DNA of 64,000 nucleotides from Halalkalibacter akibai JCM 9157 (GCF_000513135.1 NZ_BAUV01000007.1:1-64000), one strand, 5' to 3'; shown: positions 25,649 through 34,642, counted from the first letter of the stretch. Numbers and translations: made by a program. Notes: generated from the sequence alone by a model not told the origin.

Positions 25649-26327
25649 TATAGAACTGATAGCCTACACCCCAAACTGTTTTAATACATTGAAAATTAAA
25701 TGGTTCAAATTCACTGCGTATCCGTTTAATATGAACATCAACGGTCCGAATATCTCCAATGAAGTCATAGCCCCACACATGTTCAAGAAGTTGTTCTCTA
25801 GTAACAACAATATGTTTATGTCGAATTAGATAAACAAGTAAGTCAAATTCTTTCGGTCTGAAAAATAAAACGGTTTCATTTAGTTTTACTTCTCTTTTCT
25901 TTACATGGATTAGTAAATCATGATACTTGAATGTTTCTTCTTTCTCTTCTTGACCTTGATTGGAGGTTCTTCTAAAAACAGCTTTTATACGAGCAAGAAC
26001 TTCACGTGGACTAAATGGTTTTGTAACGTAATCATCTGCACCCATCTCTAATCCTAAAATACGATCTAATTCTTCTGCTTTAGCTGACAACATGATAATA
26101 GGAACTTCTGTTTTTTTTCGAATTTGCCTACAAACATCAAAGCCATCCAAGCCTGGCATCATTACATCCAATAAGATAATATCAGGCTTTTCTGTTTCAA
26201 ATAATGATAAGGCCTGTTCACCATCCGAAGCTTCAATCACATTAAAATGATTTTCTTGTAAGTAAATTCGAATTATTTCACATACGTTTGGATCATCGTC
26301 TGCAATAAGAACTTTTGCGTGAACCAA
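25641..26327 (-). CDS. OmpR/PhoB-family response regulator
   Basis: A 228-residue regulator: acidic pocket 'ADDD', phospho-acceptor Asp54 in 'ILLDVMMPGLDG', 'SAK' Lys switch, 'DDYVTKPFSPREVLARI', then a winged helix with 'RPKEFDLLVYLIRHKH' and 'TVDVHIKRIRSEF'. TTG at 26327 is the start because AAGGGGGGTGAG is just upstream; a longer frame upstream lacks such a site. It pairs with the kinase that follows. Targets are unknown; the nearby PAP2/acyltransferase genes are the obvious candidates. Confidence 0.93.
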   Translation of the reverse strand: MVHAKVLIADDDPNVCEIIRIYLQENHFNVIEASDGEQALSLFETEKPDIILLDVMMPGLDGFDVCRQIRKKTEVPIIMLSAKAEELDRILGLEMGADDYVTKPFSPREVLARIKAVFRRTSNQGQEEKEETFKYHDLLIHVKKREVKLNETVLFFRPKEFDLLVYLIRHKHIVVTREQLLEHVWGYDFIGDIRTVDVHIKRIRSEFEPFNFQCIKTVWGVGYQFYIE

Positions 26328-26533
26328 ATACTCACCCCCTTGTTCATTCTTATGTGAATTTCTATAAATGTAGAAGACGCAGAGAAAGACAGTCAATTAA
26401 AGCATAGTGAAAAAGCCAGCTCACATATCGTATGAAAGGCTTCAAAGTATGAATTTTTAACAAAAGTGGTAATAAATCAACATCCAAACCATGACATTTT
26501 AAAAGTTGTTTTCGTTTGAGAAAAAAAGGCCAA

Positions 26534-26562
26534 TTGATAGAGAAAACAACATATAATATAGA
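26534..26562 (+). promoter_or_regulatory. sigma-A-like promoter of the MFS gene
   Basis: TTGATA (26534-26539), 17 bases, TATAGA (26557-26562). The spacer also contains TATAAT shifted by five bases. Confidence 0.5.
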
Positions 26563-26599
26563 AGGAAATAAAAATTAAAGAGAAATCTGGTGTGAAATT

Positions 26600-27967
26600 A
26601 TGTCTTCCCTCTCTGCTACTATTTCGTTAAAAGACAAAGAACCAATACTTGAACATGAAAGAAAAATTGTGTTGTTGTGGAGTGTAACGGTGTGGCTTGT
26701 CGTTATGAATACGACGATGTTTAATGTCGCTCTTCCAACTGTATCTAATGAGTTAGTCTTAACATCTGCGACAGCATCTTGGATTGTATCAGGCTATTCC
26801 ATTGTTTTCGCTATATCAACTATTACATACAGTCGACTATCCGATTATATCCCGATAAAAAAATTGTTGTTTGTTGGACTTTCTATACTAGGAACAGCAT
26901 CAATCATCGGTTTGATCGCTACAGAATACAGCTGGCTTATTGTGGCAAGAGTGTTACAAGCTTTAGGTGCCGGGGCTGTACCCGGTTTAGCGATGGTTTT
27001 GGCCGGCCGTTATATACCAGTATCTAGACGGGGGAAAGCGATGGCCTTCATATCGTCGGCTGCATCTTTAGGGTTTGGGATAGGTCCAGTGATGGGAGGA
27101 ATTATTACTCAATACTTAGGTTGGAATTACCTCTTTTTAATTACAGGTCTTGTCCTTTTCTTAACACCGTTCTTTATTAAATGGCTTCCGGTAGATGAAA
27201 TTAAAAGAGTAAGATTTGACTTTCTTGGTGCTTTCTTAACGGGGGGAAGCGTTACAGGATTATTGCTGTTTCTCTCTACATTATCCTTTTATTATTTATT
27301 AGCAAGCTTAATTGGACTAATTTGGTTATGGATCCACATTAATAAAATATCGGTTCCTTTTATGCAACCTAGTCTTATAAAAAATAAGGCATATAGAGCA
27401 CTTATATTTGTCGCTTTTACGGCATTTATTATACATTTCTCTTCTCTTTTCTTAATGCCAATCATCTTATCAACTGTTTATAATAAAGAACCAGCAGCTA
27501 TTGGTATGATTATTTTTCCGGGAGCGATATTGTCAGCTATCGCAGCTCAGTTTATAGGACGTCTAATTGATCGACTTGGCAATAAGCCCGTTATTACTTT
27601 GGGTCATGTTTTTTTAATCGTTGCTACTTTGTTGTTTGCCTTTTTCTCTAGTGTGACGCCCTATGCGATAATGGGAACTTATATGTTTATGAGTGTGGGT
27701 TTCTCAGCTCTTACTTCAAGCACATCTAATCAAGTTACAAGGCTCTTACCAAAAGAAGAAGTAGGTGCTGGAATGGGTTTGATACAACTCATGCAGTTTT
27801 TTGGCGGAGCGTTAGGAGTAGCGTTATCAGGACTTTTACTCGTTTGGCAAACAGAATTATCACCAGCAGAAAGCTATCGCAACATCTTTTTAGGTTTTAG
27901 TTTACTCTTAGTTCTTTCTGCTGTAATGTTCGTAATGAATCAAAATAGAAGCGAAAAAGCTTCTTAA
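26600..27967 (+). CDS. MFS drug:H+ antiporter, probably 14-TMS (DHA2/TetL-like)
   Basis: A 455-residue major facilitator protein with motif A-like 'RLSDYIPIKKLL', the antiporter motif C 'GFGIGPVMGGIITQY' and 'GRYIPVSRRGKAMAFI', all typical of the TetK/TetL and DHA2 exporters. Length matches the 14-segment group. Substrate unknown. ATG start with only a weak GGTGTG ahead. It is divergent from the two-component operon, sharing a 270-base promoter region, so control by that system is possible. Confidence 0.87.
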   Translation: MSSLSATISLKDKEPILEHERKIVLLWSVTVWLVVMNTTMFNVALPTVSNELVLTSATASWIVSGYSIVFAISTITYSRLSDYIPIKKLLFVGLSILGTASIIGLIATEYSWLIVARVLQALGAGAVPGLAMVLAGRYIPVSRRGKAMAFISSAASLGFGIGPVMGGIITQYLGWNYLFLITGLVLFLTPFFIKWLPVDEIKRVRFDFLGAFLTGGSVTGLLLFLSTLSFYYLLASLIGLIWLWIHINKISVPFMQPSLIKNKAYRALIFVAFTAFIIHFSSLFLMPIILSTVYNKEPAAIGMIIFPGAILSAIAAQFIGRLIDRLGNKPVITLGHVFLIVATLLFAFFSSVTPYAIMGTYMFMSVGFSALTSSTSNQVTRLLPKEEVGAGMGLIQLMQFFGGALGVALSGLLLVWQTELSPAESYRNIFLGFSLLLVLSAVMFVMNQNRSEKAS

Positions 27968-27991
27968 ATCAAGTTAAGACGAAACGTACAT

Positions 27992-28020
27992 GAATTATTT
28001 TCAAGAAATACCACATCCTA
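27992..28020 (+). promoter_or_regulatory. possible sigma-G promoter of csgA
   Basis: GAATT (27992-27996), 17 bases, CATCCTA (28014-28020), compared with the sigma-G consensus GHATR and CATNHTA. One mismatch in -35. The predicted start lies beyond the left arm of the hairpin at 28007-28056. Confidence 0.4.
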
Positions 28021-28056
28021 AAAAGGTCTTAATAACTTTGAGAAGGATGTGGTATT
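28007..28056 (+). terminator. terminator-like hairpin that buries the csgA ribosome-binding site
   Basis: AATACCACATCCT (28007-28019) pairs perfectly with AGGATGTGGTATT (28044-28056), followed by TT that belongs to the csgA start codon. It can end MFS transcripts, and in any read-through RNA it hides the AAGG site of csgA. Confidence 0.65.
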
Positions 28057-28311
28057 TTGGATTCAAATTTAGCTTTTTTACGCGAGTCTCTGTCGAACCA
28101 CACTGATAATCATAAAATATGTCAACGTATTTATCAGAAGCTAGAACAGAACCATTATGCAAATGAAGAGGAATTTGTGAAGGATTTAGAAGAAAATGAA
28201 GCGACTATTTTAAATCTGGTGCTTCAATATGAGTTAGATTATGCAAGGAATGAACAGGATGATGTAAGAGTACAGCAGTTAAACGGTGTATATGAGCTTT
28301 TACTTATCTAG
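28057..28311 (+). CDS. csgA: CsgA-like sporulation protein
   Basis: An 84-residue acidic, helical protein with 'LAFLRESLSNH', 'YANEEEFVKDLEENE' and 'LNGVYELLL', matching what I recall of B. subtilis CsgA, a sigma-G-dependent small spore protein of unknown role. TTG start with AGAAGG about ten bases upstream, the whole site lying in a hairpin arm. It is followed by its own terminator. Confidence 0.75.
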   Translation: MDSNLAFLRESLSNHTDNHKICQRIYQKLEQNHYANEEEFVKDLEENEATILNLVLQYELDYARNEQDDVRVQQLNGVYELLLI

Positions 28312-28328
28312 GCATAATTATAATTTAG

Positions 28329-28358
28329 GCATGCTAAGAGTCTTGACTTTTAGCATGC
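28329..28358 (+). terminator. intrinsic terminator after csgA
   Basis: Stem GCATGCTAA / TTAGCATGC (28329-28337 with 28350-28358) followed by TTTC. Confidence 0.7.
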
Positions 28359-28478
28359 TTTCTTATTTGCTTCTTGCTTTATAGTTAATCTTAGTTTTTC
28401 AACAGTTTTTGGTAAAATTTCTTGTTTTCGAGTATAATAGAATAGGAGATGAAACTGTTGTGAAAGGGAAGATTGTCT

Positions 28479-28895
28479 ATGAATATCTCATTTTTCTTAT
28501 TGCCCAAAGCAGAGGTTGCCTTTTTAGATCTTGAATCAACGATGAGACAAGCGTTAGAAAAAATGGAATATCACAAATATTCAGCTGTCCCAATTATTGA
28601 TCGACATGGCAAATATATTGGCACTCTTACTGAGGGAGATCTGCTTTGGCAAATAAAGAATACTCATTCTTTCTCCCTTGATTTAGCTGAACAAATTCAG
28701 TTGAAAGATATAAAGAGAAGAATAAAAAATATGCCTGTTCGAATTGACTCTGAGATGAAAGGCTTACTGACGCTCGCTATTTCTCAAAATTTTATCCCTG
28801 TCGTTGATGATCATGGAATCTTTATTGGTATTATTAGAAGAAGAGAAATTATTGAATACTATGCTAACTCAATGGATAAGGGACATGTTAGTTAA
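28479..28895 (+). CDS. CBS-pair domain protein
   Basis: A 138-residue protein made of two CBS motifs ('KYSAVPIIDRHGKYIGTLTE' and 'FIPVVDDHGIFIGIIRRREI'). Such stand-alone pairs bind adenine nucleotides and act as energy sensors or regulatory subunits. ATG at 28479 has AAGGGAAG upstream. The YciI gene follows after 14 bases, so the two probably share a transcript. Confidence 0.88.
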   Translation: MNISFFLLPKAEVAFLDLESTMRQALEKMEYHKYSAVPIIDRHGKYIGTLTEGDLLWQIKNTHSFSLDLAEQIQLKDIKRRIKNMPVRIDSEMKGLLTLAISQNFIPVVDDHGIFIGIIRRREIIEYYANSMDKGHVS

Positions 28896-28909
28896 AAGGA
28901 GAAGATGAA

Positions 28910-29167
28910 ATGGCTTTATTTACTGCAATATTATACATGGAAAATGAAGAATTAAATGCTACATATCGTCCTGCACACTTAGAGTATCTAGAAGGTCTTG
29001 AGAAAGAAGGCAAGATTTTCGCAAAAGGCCCTTTCTTAGATGGAGCAGGAGGGATGGTTATTTATGAAGTTGATTCACTTGAAGAAGCTAGAAAACTAGC
29101 CGAAGCCGATCCTTATGTTGTAAAAGGTGTAAGAAAATTAGAGCTTCATGAATGGGGAAAAATGTAA
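28910..29167 (+). CDS. YciI-like family protein
   Basis: An 85-residue dimeric alpha/beta-barrel type protein: 'YRPAHLEYLEGLEKEGKIF' contains the conserved His of YciI-like proteins, then 'GPFLDGAGGMVIYEVDSLEE' and 'DPYVVKGV'. Function in the family is mostly unknown; some members are stress-linked or dehydrogenase-like. It is preceded by AAAGGAG and follows the CBS gene closely. Confidence 0.87.
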   Translation: MALFTAILYMENEELNATYRPAHLEYLEGLEKEGKIFAKGPFLDGAGGMVIYEVDSLEEARKLAEADPYVVKGVRKLELHEWGKM

Positions 29168-29174
29168 TCATTTT

Positions 29175-29207
29175 AAGGGATAATTCGATTCAGTCGAATT
29201 ATCCCTT
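29175..29207 (+). terminator. intrinsic terminator after yciI-like gene
   Basis: Stem AAGGGATAATTCGA / TCGAATTATCCCTT with a five-base loop; weak T-run. Confidence 0.8.
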
Positions 29208-29278
29208 GTTTCTTTGACAAATAGCTGTTTTTCTTAGATAATTATCTATTAATGAATTAAAAATACGGGGGCTTTTTT

Positions 29279-31225
29279 TTGAATACATATAGTCGTTTAC
29301 CTTTTGCATTTAACCCAAAGGAATCTTTTTTTGAACAGTTAGGAGACTGGATTGGTGATGTCTTCTACGACATATTGCCGGAGGCTGGTCTCGAACTTCG
29401 TGATGAGCAAATTTTCATGGCGTTCCAAACGGAAAAAGCATTTATTGATAAGAAAATTATGTTTGCTGAAGCAGGAGTAGGGACAGGGAAGACACTTGTT
29501 TATTTACTGTATGCGATTAGTTATGCAAGGTACATGAGGAAGCCAGCTATTATTGCTTGTGCGGACGAGTCTTTAATCGAGCAATTAGTAAAAGAAGGCG
29601 GAGATATTGATAAGTTATCTAAAATCTTAAATATAAATATTGACGCCAGATTAGCCAAATCAAAAGATCAGTATTTATGTTTACAGAAATTAGATACAGA
29701 ACGATCGAAAGAGGACTATGAGGACGTTTTTGATGATATTCATGTTGATTTACCAGCTTTTGTTCATGGCAATCAAACGATGCAATCCTTTTATCCATAT
29801 GGTGATCGGAAAGAGTATTCACATTTAAGTGATCCAACATGGACTAAAATTGGTTGGGACTCTTTTCAAGATTGTTTTGTTTGTGATCAGCGCCATCGCT
29901 GTGGACAAACACTTTCGCGCGATCACTACCGTAAATCAACTGATTTATTAATTTGTTCTCATGATTTTTACATGGAGCATGTTTGGACATATGATTCACG
30001 TATTCGAGAAGGGCAACTTCCGCTTCTACCGGAACCGAGTACAGTCATATTTGATGAAGGCCATTTGTTAGAAATTGCAGCGCAAAAAGCACTAACGTAT
30101 CAATTGCGTCATGATGTCATCGAAGATCTGTTAACGAGATTATTGGAAAATGATGTACGAGAAGAATTTGCTGTTTTGGTCGATGAATTAATTTCACATA
30201 GTATGCATTTTTCTTTTGAATTAAAACAACATGCAAAAACAGTCAAAGGCTCAAATCGAAAAGAGCTTGAACTAACATCTAATTTGACTCATTCAGCAAA
30301 AGAATTTGTTCAATTAATTTCAAGACTTGAAGACGAAATTGTTTTCGAAAGCGAAATGTACACAATTGATCAATATCAGTTGAAAATTGTGGAAGAGCAT
30401 CTAGATATGATTCACCATGCTTTGAAAATTTTTGTGGAACAAGACAATTTAATTACGTGGGTCGAGGAAGATGATTCAGGAATTAAGTTAGTTATTATGC
30501 CAAGACTAGTCAAAGAAGTTTTAAAAGAAAAAGTTTTCTCTAAAAAGTTACCTTTCGTCTTTACATCGGCTACATTATCAACGAATGAATCTTTTACTTA
30601 CTTAGCTGAGAGTTTAGGGATAGAAGATTACTTATCGTTTTCGGTTGCTTCTCCATTTGATTACGCTGAAAAAATGCGAGTCGTTGCAGCCACAACGACA
30701 GATGATGTGGAAAAGCTTGAAGTTACGAAAAATCTGTTAGAACAAACAGAAGGAAAAGCTCTTCTGTTATTTACAAGTGAAGAAGAATTGCAAACCTTTA
30801 AAAAAGGTGTACAAGATGATGCGTCTTTCGCTAAATGGAACATTCTATTTGAAGGAGATCAAGAAATAAGTCAGTTAATATCTGTTTTTCAACATGATGT
30901 AAATTCGGTTTTAGCGGCTGTAAGTTTATGGGAGGGTCTAGATATTCCAGGAGAATCTCTTTCAAATGTGATTATTTGGTCGTTGCCATTCCCGCCTAAT
31001 GATCCTGTTTTTGCGGCAAAAAGAAAAGCATCCACTGATCCCTATTCAGAAATTGATCTTCCACATATGATTTTAAGATTGCGACAGGGTATGGGTAGAT
31101 TAATTAGAACTCACGAGGACCAAGGTGTCGTTACTATATTAGATGCAAGGGTTTGTAAAGATGACCGTTTAAGAACACTGGTTGAAGGAGTACTTCCTGA
31201 AGGTGTTGAATTAGTGAAACAATGA
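29279..31225 (+). CDS. DinG/XPD-type ATP-dependent DNA helicase (YpvA-like, no exonuclease domain)
   Basis: A 648-residue superfamily 2 helicase: Walker A 'EAGVGTGKT' (about 65-73), DEAH-like box 'IFDEGH' (about 257), 'FTSATLS', and C-terminal 'LRLRQGMGRLIR'. Four cysteines ('YLCLQK' near 133 and 'DCFVCDQRHRC' near 199-209) form the iron-sulfur cluster pattern of XPD/DinG proteins. Length fits YpvA of B. subtilis; the larger DinG carries an added exonuclease. Expected 5'-3' unwinding in repair. TTG start eight bases after CGGGGG. Confidence 0.9.
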   Translation: MNTYSRLPFAFNPKESFFEQLGDWIGDVFYDILPEAGLELRDEQIFMAFQTEKAFIDKKIMFAEAGVGTGKTLVYLLYAISYARYMRKPAIIACADESLIEQLVKEGGDIDKLSKILNINIDARLAKSKDQYLCLQKLDTERSKEDYEDVFDDIHVDLPAFVHGNQTMQSFYPYGDRKEYSHLSDPTWTKIGWDSFQDCFVCDQRHRCGQTLSRDHYRKSTDLLICSHDFYMEHVWTYDSRIREGQLPLLPEPSTVIFDEGHLLEIAAQKALTYQLRHDVIEDLLTRLLENDVREEFAVLVDELISHSMHFSFELKQHAKTVKGSNRKELELTSNLTHSAKEFVQLISRLEDEIVFESEMYTIDQYQLKIVEEHLDMIHHALKIFVEQDNLITWVEEDDSGIKLVIMPRLVKEVLKEKVFSKKLPFVFTSATLSTNESFTYLAESLGIEDYLSFSVASPFDYAEKMRVVAATTTDDVEKLEVTKNLLEQTEGKALLLFTSEEELQTFKKGVQDDASFAKWNILFEGDQEISQLISVFQHDVNSVLAAVSLWEGLDIPGESLSNVIIWSLPFPPNDPVFAAKRKASTDPYSEIDLPHMILRLRQGMGRLIRTHEDQGVVTILDARVCKDDRLRTLVEGVLPEGVELVKQ

Positions 31226-31302
31226 TTTCAATAGTTTACTTCTTTATATTAAAGCGGTAATCTAGTAGAGTGGGAAAATTGTCGTAGGGGAGAGTTTTGT
31301 TG

Positions 31303-32091
31303 ATGATTAAAGCAATCTTTTTTGATTTGGACGATACACTTCTATGGGATCAAAGAAGTGTAGAAAAGGCATTTGAAGCGACATGCCAGGTTGCGGCCGA
31401 AAAATATGAAGTGGATCCTGCTGCTTTAGAAGAAGCAGTTCGAAATGAAGCGAGAGAACTATACTCAACCTATGAGACTTTCGAATTTACTCAAATGATT
31501 GGAATTAATCCTTTTGAAGGTTTATGGGGAAACTTCCTTGATGACGATGTGAATTTTCGTAAGATGAAAGAAATGGTTCCGGGCTATCGAAAAGATGCTT
31601 GGACGAAAGGGTTAAAAGCTTTGGGTATTGACGACCCTCAGTTTGGGGAAGAGTTAGCAGAAAGATTCCCAAGCGAGCGTCGTAAGCATCCATTTGTATA
31701 TGAGGAGTCTTTTCAAGTCCTCGATCAACTTAAAGACAATTATCAACTTTTACTTTTAACAAATGGTTCACCAGATTTGCAAAATACAAAGTTGGACATT
31801 ACTCCTGAACTAGTTCCATACTTTGATCATATTGTTATTTCAGGTGCTTTTGGAAGAGGCAAACCTGACCCAAGCATCTTCCAGCATGCACTTGATAAAA
31901 TGGGGCTTGGCAAAGATGAAGCGATTATGGTTGGGGATAATTTAATGACTGACATACTAGGTGCTTCTAGAATTGGTATGAAATCTGTATGGATTAATCG
32001 TCATAATAAAGAGCGTAATGAAGTTTTGCCTGATTACGAGATTAAACACTTAGAAGAATTGTTTCCGATTTTAAGTAACTTAAATAAATAA
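31303..32091 (+). CDS. HAD-superfamily phosphatase (YsaA-like)
   Basis: A 262-residue HAD hydrolase: motif I 'FFDLDDTLL', motif II 'LLLTNGSPD', Lys in '[10 protein letters not shown]', and motif IV '[10 protein letters not shown]'. The long helical cap (about 15-120) fits the YsaA type, which I recall as a phosphoserine phosphatase in B. subtilis; the substrate here is inference. The start is ATG 31303 or the TTG one codon before it, both behind GGGGAGAG. Confidence 0.85.
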   Translation: MIKAIFFDLDDTLLWDQRSVEKAFEATCQVAAEKYEVDPAALEEAVRNEARELYSTYETFEFTQMIGINPFEGLWGNFLDDDVNFRKMKEMVPGYRKDAWTKGLKALGIDDPQFGEELAERFPSERRKHPFVYEESFQVLDQLKDNYQLLLLTNGSPDLQNTKLDITPELVPYFDHIVISGAFGRGKPDPSIFQHALDKMGLGKDEAIMVGDNLMTDILGASRIGMKSVWINRHNKERNEVLPDYEIKHLEELFPILSNLNK

Positions 32092-32095
32092 GGAT

Positions 32096-32126
32096 AATAA
32101 GATGAGCTATGTTAGCTCATCTTATT
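32096..32126 (+). terminator. intrinsic terminator after the HAD gene
   Basis: Perfect stem AATAAGATGAGCTA / TAGCTCATCTTATT with a TGT loop. Confidence 0.85.
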
Positions 32127-32209
32127 TAGTTAGAAGCAGTCTTTTTTAGGGTATATTAAAAATAGATCGACAAATATACTTTAAAAAAGTAAGTGAAATT
32201 AGTTTACAA

Positions 32210-32237
32210 TTTATCAGTTTAGATATAAACTGATAAA
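32210..32237 (+). promoter_or_regulatory. candidate MhqR operator
   Basis: Perfect inverted repeat TTTATCAGTTT / AAACTGATAAA with a six-base spacer, ending 20 bases before the mhqR-like start. It overlaps a possible promoter (TTTACA at about 32203, TATAAA at 32224), the right place for an autorepressor. Confidence 0.65.
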
Positions 32238-32257
32238 AGAAGAAAGGGTGATTTCCA

Positions 32258-32686
32258 TTGTCCAGTTTTAATATGGGAAAATCACAGGATTTAAAATTAG
32301 GTCTGCTATTATGGTTTCGACTTGCACAATTTTATAACCGAAGTAATCAGTTGTCTAATCAGCATTTGAAGAAGTGGAACTTGAGTATTGCCCAATTTGA
32401 TTTACTTGTGCAAGTAGGGGTACATCAACCAATTTCACAACAAGGTCTTGCCGAAAAACTTCTTGTGACCAAAGGGAATATAACGCAAATGGTTGTGAAA
32501 ATGGAAAGCGCAGGGTTAATTCAGAGAACACAAGAATGGCGCACGAAACACATAACATTAACGAACAAAGGAAAAGAGTTATATGAAGAAGTGGTTCCGC
32601 AACAAGAACTCTTTCAAGTTAGTCAGTTTCAAGCCTTAACTAAAGATGAACAAAAACAGTTACTAGCATTATTGAAAAAATTGTAA
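32258..32686 (+). CDS. mhqR: MarR-family repressor, MhqR-like
   Basis: A 142-residue MarR protein: 'ISQQGLAEKLLVTKGNITQM' is the reading helix and 'RTQEWRTKHITLTNKGKEL' the wing. It is the first gene before a ring-cleaving dioxygenase and an MhqD-like hydrolase, the set controlled by MhqR in B. subtilis in response to methylhydroquinone, catechol and related electrophiles. It starts at TTG behind AAAGGGTG and has a perfect inverted repeat just upstream. The symbol rests mainly on this context. Confidence 0.82.
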   Translation: MSSFNMGKSQDLKLGLLLWFRLAQFYNRSNQLSNQHLKKWNLSIAQFDLLVQVGVHQPISQQGLAEKLLVTKGNITQMVVKMESAGLIQRTQEWRTKHITLTNKGKELYEEVVPQQELFQVSQFQALTKDEQKQLLALLKKL

Positions 32687-32707
32687 GGAATTAACGGAGG
32701 TAACGAG

Positions 32708-33679
32708 ATGGATTTAAAACCTTTATTAGGTCAACACCATGTTTCAGCCATTACGGCGAACGCGAAAGAAAATTATCGTTTTTATACGAAAGTTCTAGGA
32801 CTTAGACTTGTGAAAAAATCAATCAATCAAGATGATCCATCTGTTTATCACTTGTTTTATGCAGATGAACGCGGAAATCCAGGAACGGATTTAACCTTTT
32901 TTGAAATCCCACGAGCAGGGCAAACGTATCTTGGTACGAATAGTATCTCATTAACTTCACTAAGAGTGGCTTCAGATGCTTCACTTGACTATTGGAAAAA
33001 TCGTTTAGAAGAGTATCAAGTAGATCACGATGAGATACAAACAAAGTATGGAAGAAAAACACTAGCTTTTCGAGATTTTGAAGGGCAAAGATTGGAACTT
33101 GTTTCTGACCAATTAAACGAAGGGGTAGCGGGTGGAAAACCATGGGATAAAAGTCCAGTTCCTGTGGAACATGGAATTACAGGCTTAGGTCCTGTGAAGC
33201 TAACAGTTCCCAATTTAGAACTTACCGCCAATGTACTCGTCGAAGCAATGGGATACCGTCAGAAAGCTTCTTTTCTTGAGGGGGAGCATAATGTTAGCAT
33301 CTTTGAAACTGGTGAAGGTGGTACGGGGGCTGAGGTTATTGTTGAAGAAAGAGCTGATTTACAGCGAGAAAGACCAGGGCGTGGAAGTGTGCATCATGTA
33401 GCTTTCCGTGTTGAGAGTGAAGAAGAATTACGAAAGTGGATTAATCACCTTAAGAAACTTCGCCTTCCAAACTCAGGTTTTGTAGAAAGGTATTATTTCC
33501 GGTCGCTTTATTTCCGAGATCCAAATGGCATATTGTTTGAATTAGCAACAGATGGTCCGGGTTTTGAAGGGGACGAATCGTTTGAACATTTAGGTGAAAA
33601 CCTTTCATTGCCACCTTATTTTGAAGATCAAAGAGCTGAAATAGAAGCAAAGCTAAAACCGTTAGATACTAAGGAGTGA
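32708..33679 (+). CDS. mhqO: ring-cleaving dioxygenase, glyoxalase fold (MhqO-like)
   Basis: A 323-residue vicinal-oxygen-chelate protein with two glyoxalase-like modules. Metal ligands are visible as His in 'GQHHVSAITANAKENYRFY', His in 'SVHHVAFRV' and Glu in 'GILFELATDGPGF'. MhqO-type enzymes are thought to open (hydro)quinone or catechol rings. It is preceded by AACGGAGG, 21 bases after the repressor gene, and its stop overlaps the SD of the hydrolase gene. Confidence 0.88.
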   Translation: MDLKPLLGQHHVSAITANAKENYRFYTKVLGLRLVKKSINQDDPSVYHLFYADERGNPGTDLTFFEIPRAGQTYLGTNSISLTSLRVASDASLDYWKNRLEEYQVDHDEIQTKYGRKTLAFRDFEGQRLELVSDQLNEGVAGGKPWDKSPVPVEHGITGLGPVKLTVPNLELTANVLVEAMGYRQKASFLEGEHNVSIFETGEGGTGAEVIVEERADLQRERPGRGSVHHVAFRVESEEELRKWINHLKKLRLPNSGFVERYYFRSLYFRDPNGILFELATDGPGFEGDESFEHLGENLSLPPYFEDQRAEIEAKLKPLDTKE

Positions 33680-33681
33680 AT

Positions 33682-34296
33682 ATGATGAAACATGTTTATT
33701 TTGAAGGAAAGAAAAAGGGTGCACCTACTCTTGTTTTGCTACATGGAACAGGTGGGAATGAACACGACCTGTTATCATTAGCTGAGATGATTGCACCAGA
33801 TGCAGCGGTATTAAGTGTAAGAGGAAATGTACTAGAAAATGGCATGCCACGTTTCTTCAGACGACTTGCAGAGGGAGTATTTGATGAACAAGACCTTCTT
33901 TTTAGAACAAAAGAATTAACAGAGTTTATAAGTGAGAAAGCGAAAGAATACCAATTTGACAGAAATAAAGTGGTGGCAATTGGATATTCAAATGGAGCTA
34001 ATATTGCAGCTAGTATGATGTATCATCATGAACAGTCTTTGAATGGAGCGATTCTGTTTCATGCAATGGTACCACGTCGAGGCGTGAATATACCTGACTT
34101 AACAAATACTAAAGTGTTTATTGGGGCAGGGAAACAAGACCCTTTAATTCCTTTGAATGAAACAAAAGAACTCATTGAGGATTTAAAAAAGGCGAATGCA
34201 TCTGTTACAGAATATTGGGTTAACGGTGGTCACCAGCTAGTAAGAGAAGAAGTTGAAGAAGCGAAAAAGTGGTATGATCAGCATTATAATAAATAG
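33682..34296 (+). CDS. mhqD: alpha/beta hydrolase (MhqD-like carboxylesterase)
   Basis: A 204-residue alpha/beta hydrolase: oxyanion loop 'LLHGTGGNEHD', nucleophile Ser in 'GYSNGAN', Asp in 'GKQDPLIP' and His in 'GGHQL'. It matches MhqD, a putative hydrolase of the quinone-detoxification regulon. AAGGAG lies five bases before the ATG at 33682; a second ATG follows immediately. It ends the operon before a terminator. Confidence 0.88.
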   Translation: MMKHVYFEGKKKGAPTLVLLHGTGGNEHDLLSLAEMIAPDAAVLSVRGNVLENGMPRFFRRLAEGVFDEQDLLFRTKELTEFISEKAKEYQFDRNKVVAIGYSNGANIAASMMYHHEQSLNGAILFHAMVPRRGVNIPDLTNTKVFIGAGKQDPLIPLNETKELIEDLKKANASVTEYWVNGGHQLVREEVEEAKKWYDQHYNK

Positions 34297-34347
34297 CAAG
34301 TAATTCGCTTATAATTAGCAGAATAAATGTTTAGTAAAATAGCGATT

Positions 34348-34388
34348 AAAGACAATGCTTGGAGCAGCCTCTGAGTGTTGTCTTTTTT
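34348..34388 (+). terminator. intrinsic terminator of the mhq operon
   Basis: AAAGACAA / TTGTCTTT (34348-34355 with 34378-34385) with a long inner loop, then T5. Confidence 0.65.
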
Positions 34389-34389
34389 T

Positions 34390-34642
34390 GTGTCGTGTTA
34401 GTTAGTAAGCGGTCACCATTGCTCTTATATACTAAAAAGTCTTGTTATTTTATTGTTAGGAGGACTATAGATTCCCTATTCAGTATAAAAGAAGTGAAAT
34501 TTTTAAAAAAAAGTGTCAATAAGTACTTATATGTCCGCTAACCTTGCAAAAATGAAGTTTTTTTATCAAATAAGAAACCTGGTGTCCGTAACCTCTCTGT
34601 CAAAAAGTAAAATCAGTCCGTATAATACAAGTAAACATTAAT
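34390..34642. other. gene-free region before the cad operator
   Basis: No credible gene. A perfect TATAAT (34621-34626) lacks a good -35. A loose direct repeat, TGTCCG(C)TAACCT, occurs at about 34532 and 34583. An open frame at 34359-34541 has no start site or protein-like character. Confidence 0.4.

Noticed and set aside
34359-34541. 60-codon frame in the region before cad
   Set aside because: It runs through the mhq terminator, has no ribosome-binding site and an unlikely composition.
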